Translations under genes and position numbers: made by a program
Part shown: positions 8,058 to 17,937 of the stretch, one piece after another
How positions within the stretch are numbered: position 1 is the stretch's first letter
How the letters are laid out: every line of letters begins with the position of its first letter
Assembly: GCF_900116645.1 (NCBI RefSeq)
Contig: NZ_FPBO01000013.1
Location: 62,001-126,000, forward strand
DNA length: 64,000 nucleotides
Direction of reading: 5' to 3'
Source: Pseudoduganella namucuonensis
GTDB taxonomy: Bacteria > Pseudomonadota > Gammaproteobacteria > Burkholderiales > Burkholderiaceae_D
Notes under the pieces: model-generated
Told to the model about the DNA's origin: nothing
Seen by the model: the letters and a program-made list of their open reading frames with translations, nothing else
Databases searched by the model: none

Positions 8058-9937
8058 ACCTTGAAGAAGGCCACCACCTGCTGCAGGGTCCCGGCCTGGC
8101 CGCTGAGCTCCTCGGCGGTGGCGGCCAGCTGCTCGGACGAGGCGGCGTTGGTCTGCGTGCTGTGGGCCAGCTGGCCCATGGCGTCGTTGATCTGGCTGAT
8201 GCCCACGCTCTGCTCGTCGGACGCGGCGCTGATCTCCTGCACCAGGTCCGAGGTCTTGGCGATGCCGGGCACGATCTGGTCCAGCAGCGCGCCGGCCTGT
8301 TCGGCCATGCGCACGCTGTTGCCCGCCACTTCGCCGATCTCCTGCGCCGCCACCTGGCTGCGCTCGGCCAGCTTGCGCACCTCGGCCGCCACCACCGCGA
8401 AGCCCTTGCCGTGCTCGCCGGCGCGCGCCGCCTCGATGGCCGCGTTCAGCGCCAGCAGGTTGGTCTGGTAGGCGATATCGTCGATGATGACGATCTTCCT
8501 CGCGATCTGGCGCATCGCCGCCACCGTCTCGGCGACCGCCCCGCCGCCGGACTTGGCGGCGGTGGCGGCGCCGGCCGCGATGTCGGATGTCACCTTGGCG
8601 TTGGCCGAGTTCTGCTGCACCGAGGCGGTCATTTCCTCGATCGAGGCGCTGGTCTGCTCCACGCCGGCCGCCTGGTGGCTGGCGTTCTCGCTCAGCGACT
8701 GGGCGGTGGCGCTGGTCTGCTGCGCCGCGTCGCTGATGCCGTCGGCCGCCTCGCGCACCTGGCCCACCGTGGCGGCCAGGTGCTCGACCATCATCTTCAG
8801 CGAGTGGGCCATGCTGCCCTCGGCGTCGCGGCCCAGCGCGATGCGCTGCGTCAGGTCGCCTTCGGCCACGCGCAGCAGCGCCTCGTTCACGTAGGCCGGC
8901 TCGCCGCCCAGCTGCCGTATCATGCGGCGGCTGATGGCCCAGCCGATCAGCGCCGCCAGCGCCGCCACCGCCGTCACCGCCGCCGTCAGCAGGTTGCGGG
9001 TGCGGCGCTGCTCGTCCACGCGCGCCTGGATCAGGCCGGACAGCTCGGCCAGCGCGGCGTAGGCGGCCTCGAACTGCACGTCGATGGCGCGGGTGGTGAA
9101 GGCGATGTATTCGGCCGCCGGGAAGTCCAGCGCCGCCGCGTTGGCCACCTTGGCGCGCGCCAGCTCGCCGGCCTCCGTGGCCAGCCGGGTCGCGTTGCCG
9201 ACCCGGGCGGACAGCTTCCCCTCGAGCGCGGGATTGGTCTGGTAGCTTTTCTGGAACGAGCGCGCCGCCGCCTCGCTGGACACGCGGGCCTTGGCCAGCA
9301 GGCCGAACATGGTGGCGCGGCCGTCGGCGTCGATCTGCTTCGCGGCCAGGTAGCCGGCGCCCTTGGCGCGCAGCTGGCCCGTGTTCTCGGTCAGGTGCGG
9401 CAGGTCGAACAGCACGCCGCGCATCAGGTAATAGCTGTCCGCGTCGGGATCGAGCGCCAGGCCGTAGCGGTCGGCCACGCCCTCGATCAGCAGCAGCAAT
9501 ACTTCACTCAGCGCGGTGTGGCCCTGGTAGCTTTCGGCCGTGCTCAGCGAGCGGGCCGCCACCCGGGCGTGCAGCGTGTTCCAGTCGCCGCGCGCCTGCG
9601 CCAGCGTCCGGGCGGTGGCGGGGTGCTCGCCCTTGAGCAGCGTGTCGATCTCGGCGAAGGTCCGGTTCACCTCCTCGGCCTTGGCGGAGCGCTGGTCGGC
9701 CAACTGGCCGGTGGTGACGTAGGCGGCCGACAGGCCGCGGTGCTGCTGCACGCGCTGCAGCAGGCGCAGCGCCGTCTCGCCCGGTTTCAGGCCGGCCTGC
9801 TCGGTCGACGAGAAGGCGATGTTCTTGTTGCTGCCCTCGATGAACAGGGCCATGGGCGGCAGCACCAGCAGCAGGCCCATGAAGCCCAGCAGCGCGAAGC
9901 GCTGCCACATTTTCATATTGTCGAGTAGTTTGGTCAC
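8054..9937 (-). CDS. methyl-accepting chemotaxis protein with NIT-like helical sensor
   Basis: A 627-residue chemoreceptor. A first membrane helix (about 14-33) is followed by a long helical periplasmic domain (about 40-310) with the [19 protein letters not shown] block typical of nitrate/nitrite-sensing-type (NIT) and related sensors. A second helix lies at about 318-338, then a HAMP domain and a signalling domain with the hairpin tip [20 protein letters not shown] that contacts CheA/CheW. There is no C-terminal CheR-docking pentapeptide. The chosen start is a GTG at 9937 with GGGAG upstream; ATG 9916 is an alternative without a site. Its stop codon is contributed by the adjacent palindromic element. 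Ligand unknown. Confidence 0.88.
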   Translation of the reverse strand: MTKLLDNMKMWQRFALLGFMGLLLVLPPMALFIEGSNKNIAFSSTEQAGLKPGETALRLLQRVQQHRGLSAAYVTTGQLADQRSAKAEEVNRTFAEIDTLLKGEHPATARTLAQARGDWNTLHARVAARSLSTAESYQGHTALSEVLLLLIEGVADRYGLALDPDADSYYLMRGVLFDLPHLTENTGQLRAKGAGYLAAKQIDADGRATMFGLLAKARVSSEAAARSFQKSYQTNPALEGKLSARVGNATRLATEAGELARAKVANAAALDFPAAEYIAFTTRAIDVQFEAAYAALAELSGLIQARVDEQRRTRNLLTAAVTAVAALAALIGWAISRRMIRQLGGEPAYVNEALLRVAEGDLTQRIALGRDAEGSMAHSLKMMVEHLAATVGQVREAADGISDAAQQTSATAQSLSENASHQAAGVEQTSASIEEMTASVQQNSANAKVTSDIAAGAATAAKSGGGAVAETVAAMRQIARKIVIIDDIAYQTNLLALNAAIEAARAGEHGKGFAVVAAEVRKLAERSQVAAQEIGEVAGNSVRMAEQAGALLDQIVPGIAKTSDLVQEISAASDEQSVGISQINDAMGQLAHSTQTNAASSEQLAATAEELSGQAGTLQQVVAFFKV

Positions 9938-10022
9938 GCACGCTCCCGTTGTTGGCCGAATGTTTGGCGGCTGGATAAGCCAGACTACCGCCTGGCGGCC
10001 GCGCTGTCACGGGGGCGCTGGA

Positions 10023-11996
10023 TCAATCTCCAGGGAGTACCTGCAACGCAACACCGGAGGCCATGCCCGGCGCGCGGTGGACGCGCTGGGTGGCCTTCTG
10101 GAAGTCCTCCGGCCTGGCGTTCGGGATGTCGGTGAACGTCTGGGGATTGAGGTCGGTCAGCGGGAACCAGGAGCTTTGCACCTGCACCATGATGCGGTGG
10201 CCGCGCCGGAAGGTGTGGTGGACCTCGCCGATGCTGAAATCGAGCGCCTCCACCTTGCCCGGCGCGAGGGGCAGCGGCTGTTCGAAGCCGTGGCGGAACC
10301 TGGCGCGCAGCGGATTGCCGCGCACCAGTTGCTGGTAGCCGGCCATGACGGGCTTGGGCGGGCCGACGTCATGCTCCTCCTCCTCGTCCTTGGCCCGCTC
10401 CGGCGCCGGATAGTCGTCCGGATAGACGTCGATCAGCTTGACCACCCAGTCGCCGTCCGTGCCGGTGCTGGAGACGAACAGCCTGGGACGCACCGTGCCG
10501 GTGACCGTCACGTCCCGCTCCAGCGGCTCGCTGCGGTAGACCAGCACGTCCGGCCGGCTGGCGGCGAAGCGCTGGTCGGACACCATGTATTCCTTCGGCA
10601 CGCCGGTGGCGGGGTAGCCAATGAAGGGCACCGGCCTGGCGGGATCGCTGACGTATTCGTCGTAGGCGGCGCCGGCGGCGGCGGGGGCCGCGCCCTGCTG
10701 GGTCCAGTGCAGCGTGCCGTCCGCGCCGAAGTACAGCGTGCGGGCCTGCGCCTCGCGCGGCGGCCAGGCGCCGTAGCCGCGCCACACGTTGGTGCCGGTC
10801 TCGAACACCCGCACCGGCGGCGCCGGCTTGGCCGCCACGCCCTTCAGGTGCCGCTCGAAGAAGGGCAGCAGGATCTGCTCGCGGAAGTAGTCCGAGGTGT
10901 CCGCGTCGAAGCGCACGTGGCCCAGGCGCCTGCCCCGGTCGCCCGCCCAGCCGCCATGCACCCAGGGGCCGATCACCAGGCCGTTGTAGATGCCCGGGTT
11001 GTGGCGGCCGATGGCCTGGTGGGTGGAGAAGGGACCCTGCGGGTCCTCCGCGTCGTACCAGCCGCCGACCGTCAGCACGGCGGCGCGGATGTTTCTCAGG
11101 TGCGGCGCGATGTTGCGGACCCGCCAGAACGCGTCGTAGCTGCTGTGCTCCACATTGGGCCAGAACAGCGCGCGCTGCTTGGGCGTCATCTCGGCGGCGA
11201 TGTTTCGCAGCGTGCGGCGCTTGAGGAAGAAGTCGTAGCCGTCGCTCACGCCGTAATCGAAATCGTTCCAAGTGGCCGGCAGCGCCGTGGGGTTGGCCTC
11301 CTCGTTGAAGGCGGCGTAGAAGTCGAAGTTCGCCGCCAGCATGAAGGCGCCGCCATGGTAGGAGTCGTCGCCCATGTATAGGTCCGTCACCGGCGCCTGC
11401 GGCGAGGCGGCCTTGATGGCCGGGTGCGAGTCGATGATGCTGGCGCTGGTGTAAAAGCCGGGATAGGACACGCCGTGGATGCCGACCTTGCCGTTGTTGT
11501 TGGGGATGTGCTTGAGCAGCCACTCCACGGTGTCGTGCATGTCCTGGCTTTCGTTGCCCTCGCCCGGCTTGCGTTGCGGGTTCACGTGCGGCGTCATCTC
11601 CTGCCACTTCCCCTCGGACATGTAGCGCCCGCGCACGTCCTGCTTGACGAAGATGTAGCCGCTGGTCTCGAACCCGCGCCCGGGGCCGATGGCGTCCGGA
11701 TAGAAGTCCACGCCGTAGCGCATCTTGCCGTCCACCTGCGCGCCGGCGCCGTAGGGCGTGCGCTGCACCAGGAAGGGGTGGGGGCGGGAGGCGTCCTTGG
11801 GCACGTACACGGCCGTGAACAGGCGCGCGCCGTCGCGCATGGGGATGCGGTATTCGTATTTGGTGTAGTGCTCGCGCAGCGACCATGTGTCGGCGGCGGG
11901 CGGCGCGGGCGCGGCGGCGTTGGCGGCCGGGCCGGCGGCCAGCAGCAGTCCCGCCAGCAAAGCGTGGACGGCGGATTGGATCAGGGGGACGGTCAT
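10023..11996 (-). CDS. secreted CocE/NonD-type hydrolase (peptidase S15 family)
   Basis: A 657-residue alpha/beta hydrolase with an N-terminal signal peptide (hydrophobic stretch ending AAGPAANAAA). The catalytic nucleophile is Ser177 in GVSYPGF, the GxSYxG form typical of cocaine esterase and X-Pro dipeptidyl peptidase relatives. The C-terminal part (about 430-650; GTVRPRLFVSSTGTDGDWVVKL then PLAPG...GHRIMVQVQSSWFP) is the jelly-roll domain of the family. Substrates in this family range from X-Pro peptides to esters and acylated beta-lactams, so only a general acyl hydrolase role, probably periplasmic or extracellular, can be stated. It follows the TPR lipoprotein gene by 46 bases on the same strand. 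Confidence 0.85.
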   Translation of the reverse strand: MTVPLIQSAVHALLAGLLLAAGPAANAAAPAPPAADTWSLREHYTKYEYRIPMRDGARLFTAVYVPKDASRPHPFLVQRTPYGAGAQVDGKMRYGVDFYPDAIGPGRGFETSGYIFVKQDVRGRYMSEGKWQEMTPHVNPQRKPGEGNESQDMHDTVEWLLKHIPNNNGKVGIHGVSYPGFYTSASIIDSHPAIKAASPQAPVTDLYMGDDSYHGGAFMLAANFDFYAAFNEEANPTALPATWNDFDYGVSDGYDFFLKRRTLRNIAAEMTPKQRALFWPNVEHSSYDAFWRVRNIAPHLRNIRAAVLTVGGWYDAEDPQGPFSTHQAIGRHNPGIYNGLVIGPWVHGGWAGDRGRRLGHVRFDADTSDYFREQILLPFFERHLKGVAAKPAPPVRVFETGTNVWRGYGAWPPREAQARTLYFGADGTLHWTQQGAAPAAAGAAYDEYVSDPARPVPFIGYPATGVPKEYMVSDQRFAASRPDVLVYRSEPLERDVTVTGTVRPRLFVSSTGTDGDWVVKLIDVYPDDYPAPERAKDEEEEHDVGPPKPVMAGYQQLVRGNPLRARFRHGFEQPLPLAPGKVEALDFSIGEVHHTFRRGHRIMVQVQSSWFPLTDLNPQTFTDIPNARPEDFQKATQRVHRAPGMASGVALQVLPGD

Positions 11997-12042
11997 GGCG
12001 ATACAAGGTCGGGAATGGGCCCGACAGTGTATCGCAACCGTT

Positions 12043-13218
12043 TCAATTCGAATAAGTATCGCGTTTGCGCTCGTACGATTTCAGGCGGTCGAGCTTGCCG
12101 GCGTACAGCGCCGAGTCGTTCTTGGTGGTGCTGTTGTCCAGCGCCAGTTTCATGTGCTTGTCCGCCATCTTCAGGTCGCCCAGGCGCAGCGACGCGATGG
12201 CCAGCCAGAAGTGGAACTCGTGGTAATGGGGCGAGCGGTCCACCTCGCGCGCGAACAGGCTGCGGGCCTTCTTGTAGTCGCCCTCTTGCATCGCTTTCTG
12301 GCCCAGGTTGAAGTAGTGGAACGGCGGATTGGGCTCCAGCCGCGCCAGCTGGGCCTTCAGCGCGTCCGCCTCCGCCGAGCGGCCCTGGCCGGCCAGCACC
12401 TGCGCCAGGTTGAACATGGCGATGGTGCTGTTCGGCTGCAGCGCGTAGGCGTGCCGCAGCGCCGTCTCGGCCTCCGGCAGGTTGCCGTGGTGCTGGTAGA
12501 TGATGCCCAGCGTGTTGTACGAATTGAAGAAGGCGGGATCGTGCTCGATGGCCTTGCGCGCCCACCAGTAGGCGCTGTCCAGGTCGTGCCGCACCAGCGA
12601 TTCGGCGGCGCGGTTGTTCATGAACATGGCCACCACGGTGCGTTCCTCGATGGGCGTGGTGACCAGGTTCGCGATCTCCTCGGGCGGCTGGAAATCGATC
12701 ACCATGAACTTGTTGCGGTCGTAGCTGCGGGTGTCGTCGATGCGGTTCTTGCCCAGCACCAGGTTGACGTGGCCGCTGGCGAAGTACAGCGTGCCGGTGC
12801 GGCTCCAGGTCTCCTCCACCGTCACGTTCTGGAACTGCACGTTCATGTCCATCTCGCGCGCCAGCGCGGCCGTCATGATCACCAGCGACAGGCAGTTGCC
12901 GCGGCGCGCGGCGAAGGTCTGGGCGGCGTTGCGGGTCATCGCGGAATCGTATTCGAGCTGCAGCTTTTCCTTCTTGTACAGCGCGTCGAACAGGGCCACC
13001 TGGCGGTCCTTCTTCTCCTCGCCGCGCACGATGTCCTGCGCGTACTTCTTCATTTCCGGCGTGACGGCGAAGATCTGTTCGGCGCCGATGTCGGGGCCGG
13101 CTTTGGCGAACAGCTGGTCCTTGAACAGATGGGCCGTGGGCGGCGGCGCCATGCCGGCGCAGCCGCCCAGCAGCAGCGAGAAAATGGCGGGTAGCAGAAC
13201 AACAACGAGTCGTTTCAT
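12043..13218 (-). CDS. TPR-repeat lipoprotein with transglutaminase-like segment
   Basis: A 391-residue protein. The lipobox LLLGGCAG near residue 20 marks it as a lipoprotein. A middle region has RRGNCLSLVIMTAALAREM and SGHVNLVLG, resembling the Cys and His motifs of transglutaminase-like folds. Residues about 200-370 contain at least four tetratricopeptide-like repeats (for example AYWWARKAIEHDPAFFNSYN and ALRHAYALQPNSTIAMFNLA) for protein contacts. The start at 13218 is chosen because GAGAGGTG lies at proper spacing; an ATG five codons upstream exists. Its role is unknown. Similar transglutaminase-plus-TPR proteins occur in envelope maintenance. Confidence 0.8.
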   Translation of the reverse strand: MKRLVVVLLPAIFSLLLGGCAGMAPPPTAHLFKDQLFAKAGPDIGAEQIFAVTPEMKKYAQDIVRGEEKKDRQVALFDALYKKEKLQLEYDSAMTRNAAQTFAARRGNCLSLVIMTAALAREMDMNVQFQNVTVEETWSRTGTLYFASGHVNLVLGKNRIDDTRSYDRNKFMVIDFQPPEEIANLVTTPIEERTVVAMFMNNRAAESLVRHDLDSAYWWARKAIEHDPAFFNSYNTLGIIYQHHGNLPEAETALRHAYALQPNSTIAMFNLAQVLAGQGRSAEADALKAQLARLEPNPPFHYFNLGQKAMQEGDYKKARSLFAREVDRSPHYHEFHFWLAIASLRLGDLKMADKHMKLALDNSTTKNDSALYAGKLDRLKSYERKRDTYSN

Positions 13219-13297
13219 GATGGCACCTCTCATGAAACCAGTATCCTCGGCCGCCCCGGCGCTGTCAAACGCCAGTTATGCGGCGGTGCAGCGTGGC

Positions 13298-14542
13298 TCA
13301 GGCCAGGGGTTGCGGGTCCACCGGCCGGCCCTGCGCGTCGTAGAGGGACGCCACCGAGATGGCGTCCGCCGGCAGGCCGATGGTGGCCAGCGCGTCGGCC
13401 ACGTCGTCCACTTCCAGCTGCAGGTCGCAACCGAGGTCGATCGGCTTGTCGCAGGAGGCCAGCGGCTGGCCGTAGCCGTCGCCGGCGGGATACAGGTTCA
13501 CGCGCAGCATCATGTCGCCGCGCGCGTCGGCCGGGGCGATCACCGCGCGGGCGCCGTCCTGCCCGGCCAGCGCCTGGCCCAGCTGCGCCATCATTTCCAG
13601 GGTCGCGTGCTCGGCCAGCGCCTGTTCGCGCGCGCTGAAGAACAGGTCCTGGTACAGGAAATTCAATCGCAGCGCGGCGGCGCGCTCGCCGCGCGCCAGG
13701 CAGCGCCGCACCAGCGGCGCGGCGTCCACCGTCCACTGGCGGTAGCGCTCCATGCGGGCGGCGTAATAGTCGTCCTGGCCCTGCTCGTCCTCCGGCGCCT
13801 GGTAGAAGGCGTCGTCCACCCGCTTCAGCGCGAAGCCCAGCAGCATGCGCAGTTCGACCGCGCTGTCGCCGGGGCCGAAGGCGGTGGCGGACCAGCCGCC
13901 CATGCTGCGCTCCAGCGCCGGCGCGGCGGACAGTTTTTTCTCCGTCATCGAGGCCGCCGCCTCGCGCACCATGGCGTTCAGCTGGCCGAAGGTGACGCGG
14001 TTGATCTCGCCCAGGTCGTAGGCGTGGCGCACCAGCACCACCTTGGCGTCCGGGCTTTCCAGGCCGGCGGCGTTGAAGCTGGCGCGCAGCGCGTCGAACG
14101 CCTCCTCGTCCTGGAACTCGTCCGCCTGCGCCAGGCCGCCCGCGCTGTGCACGAACACCGGGATGGCGAAGGCGTTCACCTCCAGGTCCGGCGCGCCCTC
14201 GCGGCGGATGTGGATGGTGCCGGCCGCCTCCTCGACGGTGTCGCTCAGCAGCCGGTAGGCGCCCACGTCCTCGAAGCGCGCCAGCTCGACGGCGCTGTAC
14301 AGCAGCTCGTCCTTCTGCTGCTGCACGTACTTGCGCACCTGGCGCACGAAATCGTTCTGCTTCTGGCGCAGTTCCGCGGCCAGCGCGTCGCCGCCGCGTT
14401 GCTTGCCGGCGGGGCCGGTGTCGTCCTCCTCGCGCTCGGCCAGCTCCAGGGCCAGCGCGCACAGGGCGGCGCTCAGGGTTTCGTCTTTGTCTTCGGGGGG
14501 CGTGCTGTTCTTGCGCGGGGCGGGGCGCTTATTCTTGGGCAT
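13298..14542 (-). CDS. conserved hypothetical protein, possibly DUF2863
   Basis: A 414-residue cytoplasmic protein without signal peptide or membrane helix. The first 60 residues are low-complexity and charged (MPKNKRPAPRKNSTPPEDKD start). The rest is a globular alanine-rich domain with LLSDTVEEAAGTIHIRREG, an AFAIPVFVHSAGG block and MMLRVNLYPAGDGYGQPL. Its size and order resemble the Burkholderiales-specific DUF2863 family, but I could not confirm this. It lies 18 bases downstream of the HDOD gene on the same strand, so the two are probably co-transcribed. No catalytic motif is evident. Confidence 0.7.
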   Translation of the reverse strand: MPKNKRPAPRKNSTPPEDKDETLSAALCALALELAEREEDDTGPAGKQRGGDALAAELRQKQNDFVRQVRKYVQQQKDELLYSAVELARFEDVGAYRLLSDTVEEAAGTIHIRREGAPDLEVNAFAIPVFVHSAGGLAQADEFQDEEAFDALRASFNAAGLESPDAKVVLVRHAYDLGEINRVTFGQLNAMVREAAASMTEKKLSAAPALERSMGGWSATAFGPGDSAVELRMLLGFALKRVDDAFYQAPEDEQGQDDYYAARMERYRQWTVDAAPLVRRCLARGERAAALRLNFLYQDLFFSAREQALAEHATLEMMAQLGQALAGQDGARAVIAPADARGDMMLRVNLYPAGDGYGQPLASCDKPIDLGCDLQLEVDDVADALATIGLPADAISVASLYDAQGRPVDPQPLA

Positions 14543-14560
14543 GTGCTTGTGTGTGGTGGA

Positions 14561-15430
14561 TCATTGATGGTCGATGTGGAAGGTCTCGTGCAGCTCGTCC
14601 AGCAGGTCGTCGGTCTCGTCCTCGGTCAGGCCGAGGTGGGCGCAGGCGGCCTCGCCGCCCTTGTCCCATTCCAGCGAGTCGCCGTTGCCGTTGTAGCGCT
14701 GTATGCCCTTCTCGGCCAGCACCGACAGCGCGATCAGCGAGCGCACCGCGTCGTCGGTGGCGTCGTCGTCCATGACCTCGTAGTCGTGGTGGTGCAGGAT
14801 GGCCCACGACACGTCCGGCGACAGGCCCCAGTTGCGCGCCAGCAGGCAGCCGATGGCGGCGTGGTTGGTGCTGTGGCGGGCGTCCTCGATGGCGGTGATC
14901 TTGCGCGCGGGGTCGTGCTGCGCGGCGGCGAAGGTGTCCTGGTAGTCCGGGAAGCGCTGCATCAGCAGCGGCACGCCGATGTCGCAGAACAGGCCGAAGG
15001 TGTGGGCGATGTCCGGCGGCGCGATGCGCAGCTTGCGCGAGGTGAACACCAGCGCCTGGGCGCGGCGCGCCGAGGTCTCCCAGAAGCTGTCCAGCGCGGC
15101 GTCGTCGCCGGCGATGGCCTGGCGCGCCAGCAGCCCGGTCAGCAGGGCTGCGCACTGGTTGATGCCGAGGAAGTTGATGGCCTGCTCCACCGACTTGGCC
15201 TTGCGCGCGGCGCCGAAATAGGGCGAATTGGCCAGCTTGAGCAGCGCGCCGGACATGCCGACGTCGTTGCCGATGATGCGGGCGATGCGGCGCGGCGACG
15301 GGTCCGGGTCGGCCAGTTCGCGCTGCAGGTCCACCAGCAGGCTGGGACGCGGCGGGATGCGGATGGAGCGCAGCAACGCGTCTTCTACCGTCGTCTCGAT
15401 TACCGGGGCTGGGGCGGCTACTGTGGTCAT
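14561..15430 (-). CDS. HDOD domain signalling protein
   Basis: A 289-residue protein made almost wholly of an HDOD domain, the catalytically inactive relative of HD phosphohydrolases. IPPRPSLLVDLQRELADPD, a run ending in IARIIGNDVGMSGALLKLAN, and FGLFCDIGVPLLMQRFPDY are characteristic blocks. Such proteins act as scaffolds in signalling, often near chemotaxis or cyclic-di-GMP components. It is full length for a stand-alone HDOD protein and lacks a receiver or GGDEF partner domain. It is the first gene of a two-gene unit with the hypothetical protein downstream; partners are unknown. Confidence 0.85.
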   Translation of the reverse strand: MTTVAAPAPVIETTVEDALLRSIRIPPRPSLLVDLQRELADPDPSPRRIARIIGNDVGMSGALLKLANSPYFGAARKAKSVEQAINFLGINQCAALLTGLLARQAIAGDDAALDSFWETSARRAQALVFTSRKLRIAPPDIAHTFGLFCDIGVPLLMQRFPDYQDTFAAAQHDPARKITAIEDARHSTNHAAIGCLLARNWGLSPDVSWAILHHHDYEVMDDDATDDAVRSLIALSVLAEKGIQRYNGNGDSLEWDKGGEAACAHLGLTEDETDDLLDELHETFHIDHQ

Positions 15431-15620
15431 GGCGTGCGGATGAAAACGATGTCAACCTGAACTATAGCCTACAAAAGCTTGCGCTGGCGTAAGTATGAAC
15501 CCTGATTATCGCCCGGGATTGGCGGCCGTGGCGCAAAAAGCCGAGGTAAATTCCCACAAAGGTGGCGAATTCGTGGAAATCGCATCGGAATAGTGGCGCT
15601 TCGATAATGATGGCTTCGGT

Positions 15621-16217
15621 ATGATTGCCAACATGACCAGCCGAAACACCACCGTCCTCGCGGGCATCGACTTCAACGCGCCGTCCTTCGTCGTGGCTCC
15701 TCAATTGATAGGCACCACCGTGCTGGTGAACGGCGCCGGCGGGCGCATCGTGGAAGTGGAGGCCTACGACCGCGACGATCCCGCCTCGCACACCTACGGC
15801 GGACCGAGCGCGCGCAACGCCGCCATGTTCGGGCCGCCCGCGCACGCCTATGTGTACCTGTCGCACGGCATCCACTGGTGCTTGAACTTCGTCTGCCAGG
15901 AGGAGGGGCACGGGGCGGGGGTGCTGATCCGGGCGATCGAGCCGCTGCGCGGGCTGGAGGCGATGCGGGTCCGCCGCGGGCAACTGGACGAGCGCATGCT
16001 GTGTTCCGGGCCGGGCAAGCTGTGCCAGGCGATGGCGGTCACGCGGGAGCACAACGGGCTGTCGCTGGCGGGCGCGCCGTTCGCGCTGGCGGCGCGCGAT
16101 CCGGCGGTGGAGGTGGCGGTGGTGGCGGGGCCGCGCATCGGCATCTCGAAGGCGGTCGAGGTGCCATGGCGGTTCGGCGAAGCCGGCTCGCGTTTCCTGA
16201 GCCGGCCGTTCCGCTGA
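15621..16217 (+). CDS. mpg: DNA-3-methyladenine glycosylase (AAG/Mpg family)
   Basis: A 198-residue base-excision repair enzyme of the AAG family, which removes alkylated purines such as 3-methyladenine and hypoxanthine. The catalytic glutamate lies in GRIVEVEAYDRDDPASHTYG, and the substrate pocket tyrosine/His region in AYVYLSHGIHWCLNFV. RAIEPLRGLEAM, CSGPGKLCQAM and RIGISKAVEVPWRF are family blocks. The length is normal. The start is either ATG 15621 or ATG 15633; a TATGAT string overlaps the first, so the second may be used if that is the -10 element. The gene ends at the GGGGTCAGACCC element shared with the convergent chemoreceptor gene. Confidence 0.9.
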   Translation: MIANMTSRNTTVLAGIDFNAPSFVVAPQLIGTTVLVNGAGGRIVEVEAYDRDDPASHTYGGPSARNAAMFGPPAHAYVYLSHGIHWCLNFVCQEEGHGAGVLIRAIEPLRGLEAMRVRRGQLDERMLCSGPGKLCQAMAVTREHNGLSLAGAPFALAARDPAVEVAVVAGPRIGISKAVEVPWRFGEAGSRFLSRPFR

Positions 16218-16282
16218 AAACCAGAGGCGGCGGCCGGGGTCAGACCCGCCGGGTCTGACCCCAGAAGTTCGCCCGCGGTTTT
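16217..16282. repeat. GGGGTCAGACCC palindrome (type 2) overlapping a gene end
   Basis: A perfect inverted repeat, GGGGTCAGACCC at 16236-16247 and its complement at 16251-16262 with three bases between, sits inside a weaker outer palindrome (AAAACCAGAGGCGG ... GCGGTTTT). It lies between convergent genes. The minus-strand chemoreceptor gene stops inside it at 16240-16242. Related elements occur at 52851 and 57508 and, in a GGGGACAGACC or longer form, at 28355 and 33012. Confidence 0.85.
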
Positions 16283-17916
16283 GGCGCGCCGGCCTGGGAA
16301 GGGTCGCCCAGCACCCGCGGCGGCCTCGCCGCGGCGTGGCGCTCCGGTAGTTCCCCGCCGGCGCCGGCGTCCTCGTCGAGCTTGAAGACGCCCACCGCCC
16401 GCGACAGGTTCTCCGCCTGGTCCTGCAGGCTTTCCGCCGCCGCCGCCGCCTGTTCCACCAGCGCGGCGTTCTGCTGCGTCACGTCGTCGATCTGGGTGAC
16501 CGCCTGGTTCACCTCCGCGATGCCGCGCGCCTGGTCGGCGCTGGCCTGGCTGATGCGCTCGATGATCTCGTTCACCCGCCGCACCGAGGCGACGATGTCG
16601 CCCATGCTGCCGCCGGCCTGGTTCACGCACGCGCTGCCGCTGTCGATGGTGGCGACCGAGGCCGAGATCAGCCCCTTGATCTCCTTGGCCGCCGCCGCCG
16701 AGCGCTGCGCCAGCGTGCGCACCTCCGCCGCCACCACGGCGAAGCCGCGGCCGGACTCGCCCGCGCGCGCCGCCTCCACCGCCGCGTTCAGCGCGAGGAT
16801 GTTGGTCTGGAAGGAAATGCCGTCGATCACGCCGATGATCTCGACGATCTTGCGCGAGCTGGAACGGATCGATTCCATGCTGGCCACCGCCTGCGCCACC
16901 GACGCGCCGCCCTGGCCAGCCAGGCTGCTGGCGTTGGCCGACAGCTCGCAGGCCAGGCGCGCGTTGTCGGCGTTCTGGCGCACGGCCCGGGTCAGGTCCT
17001 GCATCGCGCTGGCGGTCTCCTCCAGCGAGCCGGCCTGGCGCTCGGTGCGGGTGGACAGGTCCAGGTTGCCGCTGGCGATCTCGTGCGAGGCGGTGTCGAT
17101 GGAATGCACCGCGCCCAGGATCGTGCGCAGCGTCTGGTTCAGGTTGGCGATGGTCTGGTCCAGCACGCGCGCCGTCTGCGCGATCTCGTCGCGGCCCTCG
17201 TTGGGCCGGCCCCGCAGCAGGCGGCCGGCCGCCATGCCGCGCACCGTGTCGGCGATGGCGCGGATGTCGCGCAGCAGCGCCGCGCGCACGCGCATCGTCG
17301 CCAGCAGCGACACCACGATGGACAGCAGCACCAGCGAGGCCATGGTCCGTCCCAGCGCCTGGAACTCGGCCTGCGCCCGCGCGTGGGCCTCTTCGCCGAG
17401 CGCCTTTTCGGTGGCCGCCAGCTTGCCCAGCTCCTCGTTCAGGCGCACGAACTGCGCCTCGGCCTTTTGCATGGAATTGGTGGCGATGGACTGGTCCACC
17501 TGCGCCAGTTCCATGGTCTCCAGCACCGCCTTGCGGTAGCCCGCCAGCGCCTGCGCGCCGGCGTCCAGGATCGGGCGTTCGGACGGCCCGGCCAGCTTGG
17601 CCAGCTCGTCCAACTGCTGTCCCACGCCGGCGTGGCGCGTGCGGATCTGCGCGCTCAGCGCGTCGAGCCGCGACTGCGCGAAGCTGCCGTTGACCCAGGC
17701 CAGCAACTGATAGATGTTGGCGTGCGCGTGGCGCGCGTCGGCCGTCACGTTGGCGGTGGCCTGCAGGCGGGCGGCGCGCACCCGCACCAGGTTCTCCATC
17801 GATGCGTTCTGGCGCACCATGCCGTAGTAAGCGCTGGCGGACACCGCCGCCAGCAGCACCAGCACGAGGCCGGGCGCCAGCAGCAGTTTGGGGCCGATAC
17901 GTAGTCTGTTCAGCAT
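16240..17916 (-). CDS. methyl-accepting chemotaxis protein, four-helix-bundle sensor type
   Basis: A 558-residue chemoreceptor. It has a membrane helix near 12-32, a helical periplasmic sensor (about 35-185, Tar-like four-helix bundle type), a second helix near 188-208, a HAMP domain and a signalling domain with the hairpin tip [20 protein letters not shown]. The C-terminus ends NFWGQTRRV, and these last codons lie within the GGGGTCAGACCC repeat, so the tail was probably gained from the repeat rather than conserved for CheR binding. GGGAGCGC upstream of ATG 17916 serves as the ribosome-binding site. It lies 21 bases after the Cache-domain gene and is probably co-transcribed with it. Confidence 0.88.
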   Translation of the reverse strand: MLNRLRIGPKLLLAPGLVLVLLAAVSASAYYGMVRQNASMENLVRVRAARLQATANVTADARHAHANIYQLLAWVNGSFAQSRLDALSAQIRTRHAGVGQQLDELAKLAGPSERPILDAGAQALAGYRKAVLETMELAQVDQSIATNSMQKAEAQFVRLNEELGKLAATEKALGEEAHARAQAEFQALGRTMASLVLLSIVVSLLATMRVRAALLRDIRAIADTVRGMAAGRLLRGRPNEGRDEIAQTARVLDQTIANLNQTLRTILGAVHSIDTASHEIASGNLDLSTRTERQAGSLEETASAMQDLTRAVRQNADNARLACELSANASSLAGQGGASVAQAVASMESIRSSSRKIVEIIGVIDGISFQTNILALNAAVEAARAGESGRGFAVVAAEVRTLAQRSAAAAKEIKGLISASVATIDSGSACVNQAGGSMGDIVASVRRVNEIIERISQASADQARGIAEVNQAVTQIDDVTQQNAALVEQAAAAAESLQDQAENLSRAVGVFKLDEDAGAGGELPERHAAARPPRVLGDPSQAGAPKPRANFWGQTRRV

Positions 17917-17937
17917 GATGCGCTCCCGGGGCGGTGG

